Shown here: positions 41,633 to 54,535 of the stretch, piece by piece
Layout: every line of letters begins with the position of its first letter
How positions within the stretch are numbered: the first letter of the stretch is position 1
Source of the DNA: Panopea generosa
Taxonomy: Eukaryota; Mollusca; Bivalvia; Adapedonta; Hiatellidae
Assembly: GCA_029582155.1 (NCBI GenBank)
Contig: CM055897.1
Coordinates: forward strand, 14,622,482-14,686,481
Reading direction: 5' to 3'
DNA: 64,000 nt
Translations under genes and position numbers: made by a program
Notes under the pieces: model-generated
Databases searched by the model: none
What the model was told of the DNA's origin: nothing
The model's input: the letters and a program-made list of their open reading frames with translations, nothing else

Positions 41633-42314
41633 TACATAAACTGCATCTATTGCCAGAGATGAATAACAAAACGAACTATAAACAAGTATAAACTGTGCTT
41701 GATATTCAACATGGTCAACTTATATAATTGCTCCACTAGGCAGAGGCACCCGCTATATCAATAATTGCATGGGGATATCGCTTAAATAACTGTCCAAACT
41801 CTATCAAACAGCACAAAATAATTAATAGGTAAATGACAAATAAAGGATAATAGGTAAGTTATAACAAAATACAAAATACAGAATTTTATTTATAGTTGGC
41901 ATGAGACACAATAAACATTAGCTGTGTATCGCTATTGACCAATGAAATGTAAGCCTGACTGTTTGTAGTAGTTACTACTGTTAATAATTTATTTAACAAC
42001 CCTTGTGAACTCAAACCAAAATTATTGAAATGATCTCGGGCTATATTTCATTGAAAGGATTTCTAATGTGTTTCTTGCTAATATCTCCATTAAACAACCA
42101 ATTTAAATGGGTTTTTCACTTGATTCTTCTGTGTCGGGTATTTGGATGAATAGAAAGACAAATTTTCATTTTGGGTTACCATATTGCCATATTTTACAGA
42201 GGCTTAATATTCATTACTGATAAAACACATTGTCTTTTTTTTTAATTCAACAATATAATAATTTATATTTTAATCTCTGCAGGTGATGTAGCAATATCTA
42301 ATTCGCGAGAGAAA

Positions 42315-42758
42315 ATGAAGTTTCGTCAGCGAATTGCATGGTTGTTGGTTGCTGTGTATCTGGCATGCACATTTGCTTTCATATACTATGTATTTGAAAT
42401 AAATGACCATTACAACAGCTTTGCATTGGATCATGTGCAAAAATTCCACACACCAGATTTGAACAAAAACAGTGAAAAATCTCTGCCCAAACCATCCATA
42501 TTCTCGACGGTTTGGAGTCATGTGACAGACTTACCCATGCCTTTCTGGGTCATACTTTTTCTCTTGCCATACCTACAACTATTCATGATGATATTGGCAT
42601 GTACACGGGCGGAACCAAAAATGAGTGTAGCGTATCTCTGGCCAGGACTGCTGTACCTCAAATATCAGCAGGTGTTTAACAAGCAGCCAGGTAACTCGAT
42701 CATTCCATTGGAAGCTCACAAATTGACTAAAAATGGATTTACAGTGATTCATACTTGA
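42315..42758 (+). CDS. LYSET: Lysosomal enzyme trafficking factor (TMEM251) homologue
   Basis: LYSET (TMEM251) is a Golgi membrane protein that stabilises and retains GlcNAc-1-phosphotransferase and is therefore needed for mannose-6-phosphate tagging of lysosomal enzymes. The 147-residue protein begins MKFRQRIAWLLVAVYLACTF, matching the family start M-N-FRQRMGW. It has membrane helices at about 7-29 and 75-96, the motif YYVFEIxxxYNxxALxHxQ after helix 1, and PFWV..FLxPYLQxFxxxxxCTRAxPK over helix 2. Coding is a single exon after an acceptor at 42282 (CTCTGCAG). The C-terminal 40 residues are divergent. The first ATG in the exon was chosen because it fits the family N-terminus. Confidence 0.92.
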   Translation: MKFRQRIAWLLVAVYLACTFAFIYYVFEINDHYNSFALDHVQKFHTPDLNKNSEKSLPKPSIFSTVWSHVTDLPMPFWVILFLLPYLQLFMMILACTRAEPKMSVAYLWPGLLYLKYQQVFNKQPGNSIIPLEAHKLTKNGFTVIHT

Positions 42759-43713
42759 TAGAAAGTTTGTCTAGATGTTAGCGTTTGAATAATTGCCATA
42801 GTTTCAATGAGTGTGTCATTGCAAACATTTTATTAGTGAATATAATTTCCTGGATTTTCTACACTTTATTTTGTTGGAGTTATTTATTCATCATTCTCAT
42901 AGGGCATTTTCAGACAGGTTTGTACGTTGTTAAAAATGACATAAGTGTTAAAATGATAATCTCATGGGAATTTTGTTCTGTTAGAGAGTGGATGTGTTAC
43001 ATTTTTACGTTATAATGTGTTGGCGTGTGCATAGTTATGGATGTAAGCAGTGTCATTAAGTAAGTAATTGTTGCCAGGAGTCGTCCAGACAGGGAAAGGA
43101 TATTTCTCATCATTTGAGCCAATGGTTAGTAGTAGATAGCAAAAGAGTGTAAACTACAATGCATAATGCAAATGTATATCGCATCACCCTGCAGGAATCT
43201 CATCCATTACCACATTAACAGGAATATTGCAGAAAAACAACAGAAACCCAGTGATTAATGACATCAATATTACGTGTACCTGAATAACTGACCTGGAAAC
43301 TGGATAACTGCTGACTAAAAGCTCAGCTGCTGACCGCAAGTTATGGTTCAATTATTTCGAAGTTACTTTAGATTCTTATAGAGCTCTGTTCTAATGTGAT
43401 TACGCATGTAGAAATAATATTAATCTATCATTTTGAACACCAGTCTCGGATTTTAAAACTGTGCAGTGGTCATCAATGGTAATTGGACAGATACCACCGT
43501 GGCTGCTTGTAAGTTACGTATAGTATAAGGTAAAGTGAGTCTATAACAATATTGAATTGTGGGATAAGGAAATCTTATCCAAGGGTTAAAGATATTTGAG
43601 AAAAGAAAAGGCTGTGCTGACCTGAGAGTTGGATTTCGTAATACATAAATCACAAGTCACCTACGTAACAGTTACATATAACTTGAATTTGTTAGGAAAA
43701 AATATAAAATAAA
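42759..43713 (+). other. LYSET: LYSET 3' UTR (probable)
   Basis: Unique sequence without ORFs of note after the stop; the first AATAAA is at 43708-43713. The extent is inferred from that signal only. Confidence 0.4.
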
Positions 43714-43754
43714 GCTGGATAATTACGTCACATACCCACATGATCAGCTAGGGT

Positions 43755-43885
43755 ATGCCTGTCTGCGATTGGTGAGGAAGGAATATATTTCCCTTCTTTT
43801 AAATACAGGCAGTACAAGTTGTCTCTGGTGAGATAGGTGAGAAAGGAATATATCTCTTTTTTTTTTAAATACAGACAATGTTTTC
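43755..43885. repeat. Imperfect tandem duplication
   Basis: GATTGGTGAGGAAGGAATAT...TTTTAAATACAGGCA is repeated as GATAGGTGAGAAAGGAATAT...TTTTAAATACAGACA about 75 bp on. The rest of 43886-44700 shows no feature. Confidence 0.7.
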
Positions 43886-44711
43886 TGGTGAAGGTGAAGT
43901 CGGAAATTTGAAAAAAGAGTTTAATAAGACATTGAAATGTTATTATCTTCCCTTCAGAGGATTCATTGTAAAATTTAACTTTATTTCAATATGAAGTATT
44001 GATGTATAGTGCAATACTGTTGCTCTTAAATACATGTGTAAATAATAGTTTGGTTAGTGTACACACTATAAATCAATAAGAAACATTGGTAAAAAAAACA
44101 ACAACACATTAATAGGTTTGCAAATCATACCATGGGCTACATACATACGTTGATAAATCTTATTTAATTTTTGTTTAATAAAAGAAAGAAAAGCATATTA
44201 TAGATTTTAGGCAATTTTAAAGCTGTTGAGGGCAATGGAACTTATAACATTTATATCATCTCTGTTCACTACCTATAGGACATTTTAGGGAGGTCATACA
44301 ATATCTTGGGGAAGTAGGTACAGGTGGTAATTCATATTTAGCCATTTTAGTCCCAGCATTTCCTGTCATTTTAACTACTGAACAGAACAGCTAACCCGCA
44401 ACATTTGCATTTGTCGAGATATTAAGTAGTGTTATTAAATGTGTATATGACATCGACAGTAGTTTTTTTTTAATTTTATATATATAGCCTAAATGCTTTT
44501 TCTTATTCAAGTCCAAATTTCAAGGAAATTGCATTAACACTTTTTGAGAAAATATGATGTCAGGTATTTTAAATGTCAGGTGTTGCGTTCAGTATATATT
44601 TGCCATATTTTAAGGGAGGGATACTCCAGGTGCATCCACACTCCCTCGATCTGTTGGAGGTATTATATCCAGATAATCTGTCATTTCGAGTTTCATTACT
44701 CTAAACTGGCT

Positions 44712-44940
44712 TTAGAGGCAGGCAAGGTTTTAGCGCAGTCATTAGCATGTCTGACTGTCAATTGAGGGGTTTTGAGTTTGAATTCTTGCCTGGCCTCGGT
44801 CTCTGTGATGATGATATAATATTACAACATTATACTGGTTAACCTTCCAGGATCACAGGAAAGAGTGGTTAGGTTAATTGATCTGTTGGCCCTCAATGGC
44901 ATAAAAATTATGCTAAATATTCAAACAAATAAACAAACTA
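44712..44940 (+). repeat. SINE-B, degraded copy
   Basis: GCAGTCATTAGCATGTCTGA, TTTTGAGTTTGAATTCTTGC, ACTGGTTAACCTTCCAGGAT and TGGTTAGGTTAATTGATCTG parallel the 63033-63320 copy; ends in an AAACAAAT tail. Confidence 0.8.
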
Positions 44941-45164
44941 ACCTGGCTTTCATTTCACCAACATATTTACAAATATACCTAAATAAAAGTCTACCTGGGT
45001 TGATCAGGATTTTAGACTGATTCCAAGACAATGTTGGCGAAACAGGAGCTTGGTTCTAGTACCTTTGATATACTTCTATCATGTTTTCTGTCTAATATTT
45101 GTGACACAACATCACAACAATCATACATGTACATGGGATCATAAATAATTATCATTACATGTAG

Positions 45165-45935
45165 TTTACAGTCTGGACAGTCAGTATTATACATATGGTC
45201 ATTAATATCATTATATGTAGTTTACAGTCTGGGCAGTGGACAGTCAGTATTATACATATGGTCATTAATATCATTATATGTAGTTTACAGTCTGGGCAGT
45301 GGACAGTCAGTATTATACATATGGTCAATAATATCATTATATGTAGTTTACAGTCTGGGCAGTGGACAGTCAGTATCATACATATGATCATTAATATCAT
45401 GATATGTAGTTTACAGTCTGGGCAGTGGACAGTCAGTATCATACATATGATCATTAATATCATTATATGTAGTTTACAGTCTGGGCAGTGGGCAGTCAGT
45501 ATTATACATATGATCATTAATATCATTATATGTAGTTTACAGTCTGGACAGTGGACAGTCAGTATTATACATATGGTCATTAATATCATTATATGTAGTT
45601 TACAGTCTGGGCAGTGGACAGTCAGTATTATACATATGGTCATTAATATCATTATATGTAGTTTACAGTCTGGGCAGTGGACAGTCAGTATCATACATAT
45701 GATCATTAATATCATTATATGTAGTTTACAGTCTGGGCAGTGGACAGTCAGTATCATACATATGATCATTAATATCATGATATGTAGTTTACAGTCTGGG
45801 CAGTGGACAGTCAGTATCATACATATGATCATTAATATCATTATATGTAGTTTACAGTCTGGGCAGTGGGCAGTCAGTATCATACATTGGATCATTAATA
45901 TCATGATATGTAGTTTACAGTCTGGACAGCCAGTA
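45165..45935. repeat. 63-bp minisatellite (12 units)
   Basis: GTCAGTATTATACATATGGT CATTAATATCATTATATGTA GTTTACAGTCTGGGCAGTGG ACA repeats every 63 bp with very low divergence. It produces open frames on both strands (45195-45953 plus; 45155-46225 minus with CPDCKLH repeats). Unit length 63 is the same as in the 5117-5552 array but the sequence is unrelated. Confidence 0.95.
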
Positions 45936-46017
45936 ACGAATATATACATATAAATATATATGGACTGAAGCAAGGTACTTAATAATTCCGATGTATATTG
46001 TAATAGGTAAATTGTTT

Positions 46018-46305
46018 TTAGCTCGCCGGAATGAAGTCCAAGGAGAGCTATTGCCATGACCCTGGCGTCATTGTCGTCATCGTCTGTAGACACCCAGGTT
46101 AAACTTTTGTGTTTAAGTTTAAGATATCTATGCAACCACTCATTGGTTGTGAATGAAACTTCGCATGTGTGTTCACCATCATCAATGGAACACACACAGA
46201 CAAGAACCATAACTCTGGATTGCATTTTGGCACAGTTATGGCCCTTTTTCGACTTAAGACACCCGGAGGCGAGCTTTGTTGTCTTCTGACAACTCTTATT
46301 TAATA
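46018..46305 (+). mobile_element. AGCTCGCC-ended interspersed element, copy 1
   Basis: Starts AGCTCGCCGGAATGAAGTCC and carries GGAGGCGAGCT near its end, an inverted match. The body (AAGATATCTATGCAACCACT, GAATGAAACTTCGCATGTGT, AACCATAACTCTGGATTGCA) recurs at 56379-56660 and 58898-59130. ORF 46056-46289 is not a gene. Confidence 0.8.
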
Positions 46306-47300
46306 TTGTCCTGTCTATATGCTGATGTTTTACATATTGTACTAATTTTAATGTTTAAAGAAAGACAACAGTCCCCATGTTTTCCATGAAATCCATAACT
46401 TACGGTATTCTCATGTATATGTATTGTTAAAGCGTCTTGTGTATTATACGTGTATATTAATATCTTGTGAAAATAATTAATATATCAATGTTTGATATAT
46501 AATTATATAGGCAATGCGTCATGCAGGTTTTTTTCTGTTAATTTGGGAACATAGCCTTATTTTTTTTCTTTTTAGAATTGGAAATTTTGGCATGGGTGTA
46601 TTTGGGAAAAAAGGAAATATAACATTTTCAGTGAATTTATTTTGCAGAACAATATTTATATATATGTAGAATTTCTGCATTTAAAACAGCCTAAAACACA
46701 CTTCATTTCAATTGGTCTAGAACATCTACATAGAGGAGTGTAACAAGACTTACCTCATTTTGTTTCTTATTGGGAGTTTATAAGGCAAAATTTCGGGGGG
46801 AAAGATACTTTTTGCTGTTTAAATTTTGGGGAAAAAAATCTGTCCTGGGATATAATAATTCCTATATATAATTATATAAAACAAAAGGCACAGTATCAGT
46901 TGTTTTTTTGTAACTATCACCTATAATACGTATAATACATGTTACTGATTTATGTGATATTCTTTTACTACCTACTGGTATTTGATTTCATGTTTTTAAG
47001 TAAATTCTGAACAAAGTTCATGAAGAGTGTATATTTGATGTTTTTGCAATCGTGCAAAATGAAAAAGGTGAAGAAAACAGCCTGCATATACTCTGATATT
47101 AAAGGCAGTGTGTCAGAGTAATTTTTCAAAATTTTAAAGCAATTTTCTAATATATATTATGCTTAGATATAAAGATATTTTATACTTATCGTGTCCTTCA
47201 TTACTATTTGGGTATTTATTAAAAACATACCAAAATAAACTTGGCAATACTTTTTTATGATGTACAAGATGTAAATGACTGCAATTTAATTTGAACTGGT
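46306..47300. other. No gene seen
   Basis: AT-rich with poly-T/A tracts; no ORF, RNA gene or element ends recognised. Confidence 0.45.
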
Positions 47301-47304
47301 TGCA

Positions 47305-47432
47305 TATAGGTAAATTTGGATGAACTCCATATTGGTGAATTTGGATGAACTCTATATTGGTGAATTTGGATGAACTCTATATTGGTGAATTTGGATGAAC
47401 TTCATATTGGTATATTTGGATGACCTCCATTG
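47305..47432. repeat. 25-bp minisatellite (5 units)
   Basis: ATTGGTGAATTTGGATGAAC TCTAT repeats five times with minor changes. Confidence 0.9.
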
Positions 47433-48289
47433 TATTTTAGTTATGAAATGATAATTAAATACTATATTCATTTTTTTATTATTTGGTAAATTTTTTCTAG
47501 TGATATTTCCCCCCACCCAGCCCCAGACACACTGTCTTTAAACCTGTATTTTATTCGTATTTGCAGTTGTTTAAAACGAGATGCCAAAAGTGTGGGTGTA
47601 AACATTCCAATTAATTTTCTTGTGATTTTTTCTCCTCTGTTTCATTACGGATGTATTTATGTGAAAATGTTTCACTTGTGTTGTTTGGTATTTAGTTTAT
47701 TCAGTATTTAATAGAAATGGTACCTCAGAAATATGTTCTCTCCACACGATATTCCCAGACAAATCTCTGCTAAGATGTTGGCTATTACATCAATGGTTGA
47801 GTGGAAAATTGTTTGTTTCCAAGTCTCACTAGACAGTTGAATTTTGTTCTTTGTTCTATATAAAATAAGGTCTAGGATTTCCATGGTAAAAAAAAAGTTC
47901 AACATAGAATATTTTTTTAAAGTATTTTTTTTCAAAGCAGGAATGTATACTCACATAAAAATGCACAATAACTGGTAGTTTATTTTGAAGTGCTCATAAA
48001 TACATGCATCTGTTAAAATCCTATACAAGTCATTTTCTAACACCAGTGATGTCTTATTGCAGGATAGGCCATGCCAGCTTTTGCTTTACTCATCTGCTGA
48101 AAGAATTCACAGCCACTATTAACAACTTGAAAATATTTCAAACAAAATTACAGGACATTTTTTAAGTGCAAAAAAATTATGTAACCCTAGCAAAAAGCGG
48201 GGCACATCTGTGTAGTGAGACTTAGATACAGGATCATACAGCATATCTGTAGTAAACCTGTAATGATGTACCACTTGTTTTGATACTCA

Positions 48290-48960
48290 TACTTTATTTG
48301 AATATGCATGTATTGGTTGTTCATTTGAATATTATATTATTTTGATATGAGTATTCATTTATTTGGTTATTCATTTGCATCCTTTATTATTTGGATAGAA
48401 ATATTCATGAATTGATTGTTTATTTGCATACTTTATTATTTGAATGTGAATTTTCATGTATGGGTTATTTGAATACTGTTTCATTTGGATAATGAATATT
48501 CATGAACTGGTTATTAATTTGCATACTTTATTAATGGGATGTGTATATTCATGTATTGGTTATTTATTCACACAATATACTCTATAAGATGATATAGTAT
48601 ACATCATGGGTTTAATGTGAAACTGTAGAATACATTTCTTTGTACATATGTAGATACAACATCTTTGTATTGATCCCTCAGCTTGTACACTAATTATTCA
48701 GATGTGAATTTTCATATATTGATTATTTATTCACATCCCAATGTGGTATTATTTATTCACATCCCCATGTGGTCTACAAGATGTTATAGAACAGGTATAC
48801 ATCAATATTTGGATGTAAAAATAGGTTATCTATTTCTTTGTTGACATGAAGTTACAGTATATCTGTATTGATGGTTTGTTTTGTCATTTGTTTTGATATT
48901 GGTTAATTATTATTCGGATATAAATATTCATGTAATGATTATTTATTCAGAATTGTTATT
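48290..48960. repeat. Degenerate AT-rich tandem repeat
   Basis: About 55-60-bp diverged units built on TATTCATGTATTGGTTATTT and GCATACTTTATTATTTGGAT, strongest at 48297-48590 and fading towards 48960. Confidence 0.7.
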
Positions 48961-49109
48961 GCTTGTTTCATGTATCCATTTTGTACAATCTTGTTTCAGG
49001 TATCTACTTTGTACAATCATGTAGTTTTGATGTGCTTAAAGATATCAAGAGGAATTCATTTTTTGTCAGAATATTAGCCGACTTATTTCAATTGATTTTC
49101 ATGGAATAC

Positions 49110-50110
49110 TTTATTAAGTTCACCTGAGCCAATTCCTCAAGTGAGCTAGTTATCCATCCTTGAACTTACTGTCTCAAACAATTTGACAGATTTTCACCAA
49201 ATATGGCAATACACATTGTCATGAAGCTCCCTGAAGCTTGTTCAAACATGAAACTGGGGTCAGATTTGGCTCCTGCCCCAGTGGCTTATCAGTTGTTATT
49301 TCATATATCATTTCTGAAACTACCAATGCCTGGAGTTCTGATATTTTGCATATGGTCCCACCTAATAACTTCCTATCAGGTTTGTTCAAGCCATGAGCCT
49401 TAGGTCAAAATTGGCCTGGTCTTGGAGACATAGGGAAGTTTTCATTTAAAGAACTGACAAGCTAAATTTGTTGATCGGGCCCAGTTAGCTCAGTCATTAG
49501 CGCGGCTGACTATCAATCCAGGGGTCGTAAGTTTGAATCCCTGCCTGACCACAATCTCTGTGATGATTAATATCTGACATTGCGTCTCATTATCATTCAT
49601 CTCTCACTGCTGATTCAAGTGGGAAAGTTACCAGTTACATGCAGAGATGTGGTGTGCTTGAGTACTGGTTAACCTTCCATGATCCCAGGAAACAGTGGTT
49701 AGGTTAACTGATCATCTGTTAGCCCCCGATGGCATACAAATGATGCTCAATATTCAATCAATCGTATTTGGTTTGAATGGGGTAAAGCGACTTCATGGTG
49801 AGTGGGGGGGTGGTTCTCATCTATTTTACGTATAATTTCAATCATTTTGATGTCTGGAGCATTGTTTGGTCACAACAGTTGAGACTGGGTCCATTTAAAG
49901 GGATTTACTATCCACAAGGGGTCAAAAAAGGATAAAATTGTGAAATTTTAAATATCTTTTCAAGAACTGACCAGCCAAATTCGTTCATGTTTGGTTTAAA
50001 AATCTATGAAAAGGTGTTGTAATTTTCATCAAATACAGGTGCTAGGTTGATTACGTCCCAACAGGGTGACCTTGTCTGAATAGTATCACATGTAATTAAA
50101 TGATCATGAG
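49110..50110 (+). repeat. Interspersed repeat R2, split by a SINE
   Basis: TTCACCTGAGCCAATTCCTC, TTTTCACCAAATATGGC and GAACTGACAAGCTAAATTTG form a repeated-looking body. GAACTGACCAGCCAAATTCG at about 49971 repeats the last block, so two related units flank the SINE at 49475-49770. ORF 49203-49403 is incidental. Confidence 0.6.
49475..49770 (+). repeat. SINE-B copy
   Basis: GGGCCCAGTTAGCTCAGTCA, GACTATCAATCCAGGGGTCG and AAGTTTGAATCCCTGCC (tRNA head) followed by a body TGACATTGCGTCTCATTATC, GATTCAAGTGGGAAAGTTAC, ending ATTCAATCAATC. Confidence 0.9.
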
Positions 50111-50369
50111 TCTGTTACTATCATGACTATTCCTGTTTTATTCAAGTAGAAAGTGTTGGATGTTGGAGTGAGTGTTCATCTTTATACTGAAATAAATGTC
50201 GATCAGATCTTCTGGCCAATGAAAACATATTCTTCTTAATTGGTTGCTATGGCTGTTAATGTAAAATTGTACCAAGTGTTTTCTTTTTAGGGAAAAGGGT
50301 CTAGTTTCACCAACATAAACTTTGCTTGGTAAATACTTAAAATACTTGGTAAAAACTGAAGTATGCTGT

Positions 50370-51565
50370 ACAGTGCCTATATAAATGTATAATACTAATA
50401 CAATTGTATACTATAAAGTGCTAATACAATTGTAAACTATATAGTGCTAATACAATTGTATACTATATAGTGCTAATACAATTGTATACTATATAGTGCT
50501 AATACAATTGTATACTATATAGTGCTAATACAATTGTATACTATATTGTGCTCATACAATTGTATACTATATAGTGCTAATATAATTGTATACTATATAG
50601 TGCTAATACAATTGTATACAATATAGTGCTAATATAATTGTATACTATATAGTGCTAATATAATTGTATTCTAAATAGTGCTAATATAAATGTATACTAT
50701 AAAGTGCCTTTATAATGGTATACTATATAGTGCCTATATAAGGGGATACTATATAGTACTTATATAATGGTATACTATATAGTGCCTATATAAATGTATA
50801 CTATATAGTGCTTATATAATTGTATACTATATAGTGCCTATATAATTGTATACTATATAATGCTTATATAATTCTATGTTATATAGTGCCTATATAAATG
50901 TAAACTATATAGTGCTTATATAATTATATACTATATAGTGCCAATATAATTGTATACAATATAGTGCCTATATAAATGTATACTGCCTTTATAATTGTAT
51001 ACTATATAGTGCTTATATGATTGTATACTATATAGTGCCTATATAATTGTATGCTATATAGTGCCTATATAATTGTATGCTATATAGTGCATATATAATT
51101 GTATGCTATATAGTGCTTATATAATTGTATACTATATAATGCCTATATAAATGTATACTACCTATATAATTGTATACTATATAGTGTTTATATGATTGTA
51201 TACTATATACTGCCTATATAATTGTATGCTATATAGTGCCTATACAATTGTAAACTATATAGTACCTATATGATTGTATACTATATATTGCCTATATAAT
51301 TGTATGCTATATAGTGTCTATATAAATGTATAGTGCCTATATAATTATATACTATATAGTGCTAAAATATTTGTATACTATATAGTGCCTATATAATTAC
51401 ATACTATATAATGTTAATATAATTGTTTACCAAATAATGCTAATATAATTGTATACTATATAGTGCTTATATAATTGTATACTGTATAGTGCCTATATAA
51501 ATGTATACTATATAGTGCCTATATAAATGCATACAATATAGTGCCTATATAATTAAATACTATAA
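50370..51565. repeat. 26-bp AT-rich minisatellite (about 45 units)
   Basis: Units TGTATACTATATAGTGCCTA TATAAT, with 5' units having CTAATACAAT instead of CTATATAAT. Self-complementary stretches (TATACTATATAGTG, TATATA) are dense. Subtypes are ordered along the array. Confidence 0.93.
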
Positions 51566-51582
51566 TATATATAACACTATAT

Positions 51583-52262
51583 CAAGGGTCGGGAAAAACA
51601 TTTAAAAGCACTCGTCCGTCTGGTAAAAATACTCGTCTAGATGGAAAATTTACTTGTCCAAAAAAATTATTCTAAAATGTTGTCTGTTACTTCATTTACA
51701 GTAAGAACACCATTAGCTTTAAACTTTATGATCATTCAATAAACATTAATTTTGTTGATGTTTATATATCGCTTTTGTTCCGAATACAAACAGCTTGGAG
51801 TAAAAATTAAAAAGTTGATGCATTCAAGCCTCCTTAACATGTAAATCGCAAATAGACAAAAAAATTTGAAGACCTGGAAATATTCTGAAGACCGAAAACA
51901 GTCCGATTTTTAAACTGGCATTAAAAACCTGCCATGCGCGTCTCGATACCTTTTAAAAAATTATGCCAAACGCTTTGTAATGAAAAGTGTCCTTGGAGAC
52001 TCGCAAGAAATTGCATGATAAAGTTATTGTTGACGAACATTAAATGTCAAATTACAAATAATATTTACAGCAATGAAATATAGAAAGAATATATACCGTA
52101 ACGACTTTGGATCATTTCTTTTTTACAGTTTTCAGATTGTTTATTTAAATATCTCAGTCAAAAAGTTTACTAGTCTAATGGAATAGTTACTGGTAAAAAT
52201 CACTCGTCCGCAGACAAAAAACACTCACAGGATGACGGGCGAGTCATTTTGCCGGCCGCTGC
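51583..52262. mobile_element. Element between two minisatellites, ends weakly inverted
   Basis: The left end GGTCGGGAAAAAC...ACTCGTCCGTC resembles the complement of the right end GGCCGGCAAAATGACTCGCCCGTC. ACTCGTC motifs recur at both ends (51612, 51640; 52201, 52240). No ORF. It separates the 26-bp and 27-bp arrays. Confidence 0.55.
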
Positions 52263-52915
52263 TATATGTTGCAATACAATGTCAAGGTATGTATGCTGAA
52301 ATACCATGTCAAGGTATGGATGCTGCAATACCATGTCAAGGTATGGATGTTGCAATATCATGTCAAGGTATGGATGCTGCAATACCATGTCAAGGTATGG
52401 ATGCTGCAATACCATGTCATGGTATGGATGTTGCAATACCATGTCAAGGTATGGATGCTGCAATACCATGTCAAGGTACGGATGCTGCAATACAATGTCA
52501 AGGTACGGATGCTGCAATACCATGTCAAGGTACGGATGCTGCAATACCATGTCAAAGTACGGATGCTGCAATACCATGTCAAGGTACTGATGCTGCAATA
52601 CCATGTCAAGGTACGGATGCTGCAATACCATGTCAAGGTACGGATGATGCAATATCATGTCAAGGTATGAATGTTGCAGTACCATGTCAAGGTATGGATG
52701 CTGCAGTACCATGTCAAGGTATGGATGCTGCAGTACCATGTCAAGGTATAGATGTTGCAATACCATGTCAAGGTATGGATGCAATACCATGTCAAGGTAT
52801 GGATGCTGCAATACCATGTCAAGGTATGGATGCAATACCATGTCAAGGTATGGATGCTGCAATACCATGTCAAGGTATGGATGTTGCAGTACCATGTCAA
52901 GGTATGGAAGATTCA
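52263..52915. repeat. 27-bp minisatellite (about 24 units)
   Basis: GGTATGGATGCTGCAATACC ATGTCAA repeated; two units lack 3 bp (GGTATGGATGCAATACC). It is open in most frames on both strands (for example 52232-53038 plus, 52200-53105 minus), an effect of the 27-bp period. Confidence 0.95.
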
Positions 52916-53130
52916 ATTTTGGGTTATGACTTGAAATCAGGACTTCATTACTGTTACTCTTACCAATGTGTATGGGAGTGTGTTTGTATAACAATGAGTA
53001 TAGTTGAAGTCCTGTCCCATGGTGCATTAGATATGTAAGTTCTGGAGATTGATCTGACAAGTCAATAATCCATTCAGCGGTCAAAAGTGTTTCAAAGACT
53101 GCCATTTTCCTTAGACAAGTGAACAGTCTA

Positions 53131-53382
53131 TTAACCCTTTACTTCATATAGACGCTTTGGACACCTCTAATATAGATGCCTTTGGACACCTAATATATAT
53201 GGCTTTTGAATTATTGGGTGAATTATGTTTATATTGTAACGAGCTATCTGAACACTTCCTGCACTGTTTTCCACTCTGTCAGTTAATATAAACATAATTC
53301 ACCCAATAATCTTCCTGCATTGTTTTCAAAGGCCTTCTGTGGTTGGTGCAGGAAAACGCATATCTATGGAGTAAAGGGTTAA
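53131..53382 (-). mobile_element. TTAA piggyBac-like MITE, copy 5
   Basis: TTAA at 53131-53134 and 53379-53382; CCCTTTACTTCATATAGACG left, TCTATGGAGTAAAGGG right. The central hairpin is rearranged: CACCCAATAAT occurs in the loop and part of the stem is duplicated or inverted. Confidence 0.87.
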
Positions 53383-54355
53383 AGAAACTCTTGTATCAAC
53401 TTAGACAAGCAATGCCATGTGGTCAATAGATGGAGTGATAGTTGTTCTCACGGCAGGTCAATTATATGTAGATCAATTATATGTAGAGCTGGGTGTGATG
53501 CATGATTTGACTGATATCAAACATATTGTATGGAGTTAATTGTTAGTTCTGTGCACAGCTGTGCAATTGTAATACTACAGAATAAAACAGAATCTCAAGA
53601 AGGGTAATCTACATTGTTATATGTACAGATAGCTCATTTATAAAATGGCTTGACTTTGTTGGTGTTTAATCTTTGATTTGTATTTCTCAAGTATTAAGGT
53701 TGTTTGAAAAGTGCTTTTCATCTATAATTGTAATATGTTGACTTTGGTGAAAATAATAATTAATTCTTAATAGTTAAACTTTGCCTTACATATTAAATTT
53801 AAGTTTTGACTGTTCTTAAACAGTCTATATTTACAAACAGAGTTCTGTTTGCACTATTCCGACCTTTTTTGCAATGCATGTCATATGGCACAAAGTTCCA
53901 CCTGTATTAATTATTAGCCAATGGTAACTGGACTTGTCAGTCAAAATATCATAATTCTAACTGTCAGTCAGTCATTTGAAATATTAGATCTGAATCTGCT
54001 AATTGCTTGTGAGAATACCTAATGGCAAACAGCTCTACTGCCATCTGTCACGTGCACCATGATAACACAATGTGGAGATTCTCCAACATACTATGTAAGG
54101 TATATAGTACAATATTACCATTGGCATTATTATTAATCCAGGTTTTACTAAATATTTCAACTCAATTCTTTACCCGGCCCCAAATTTCCATTCTATTAAG
54201 ATTTTTTCTTCTGTTTCACAAATATTCTCAAATCAGATTTGAGGAAGGTAGGGACGAGCTAATAGAAAATTAAGGATATTACTCAGATAAAACATTTTTG
54301 AAACACATTTTGAGTAAATGATACATCTATATTTGGAAAATCTGAGATTTAAGGT
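53383..54355. other. No gene seen
   Basis: Unique-looking AT-rich sequence; ORF 54022-54273 has no domain. Confidence 0.45.
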
Positions 54356-54364
54356 TAAGGAAGA

Positions 54365-54535
54365 AGTTGAGAAGTTAAGTGAAGATTGGTCCAGGTACTA
54401 ACTGTGTTGAGTTGGGAAGTTAAGTGAAGATGGGTCCAGTTACTTACTGTTTGAGTTGGGAAGCTAAGTGAAGTCAGGCCCAGATATTTATTTACTGTGT
54501 TGAGTTGAGCCAGGGACCATTTTCACTAAACTCAA
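54365..54535. repeat. about 55-bp tandem repeat (3 units)
   Basis: GAAGTTAAGTGAAGATTGGT, CCAGGTACTAACTGTGTTGA repeat at about 54365, 54414 and 54460. Confidence 0.8.

Noticed and set aside
45155-46225. 356-residue minus-strand ORF with CPDCKLH repeats
   Set aside because: Produced by the 63-bp array; the non-repeat end overlaps a dispersed AGCTCGCC element.
52200-53105. 301-residue minus-strand ORF with HPYLDMVLQ repeats
   Set aside because: 27-bp period keeps several frames open on both strands; no unique coding sequence.
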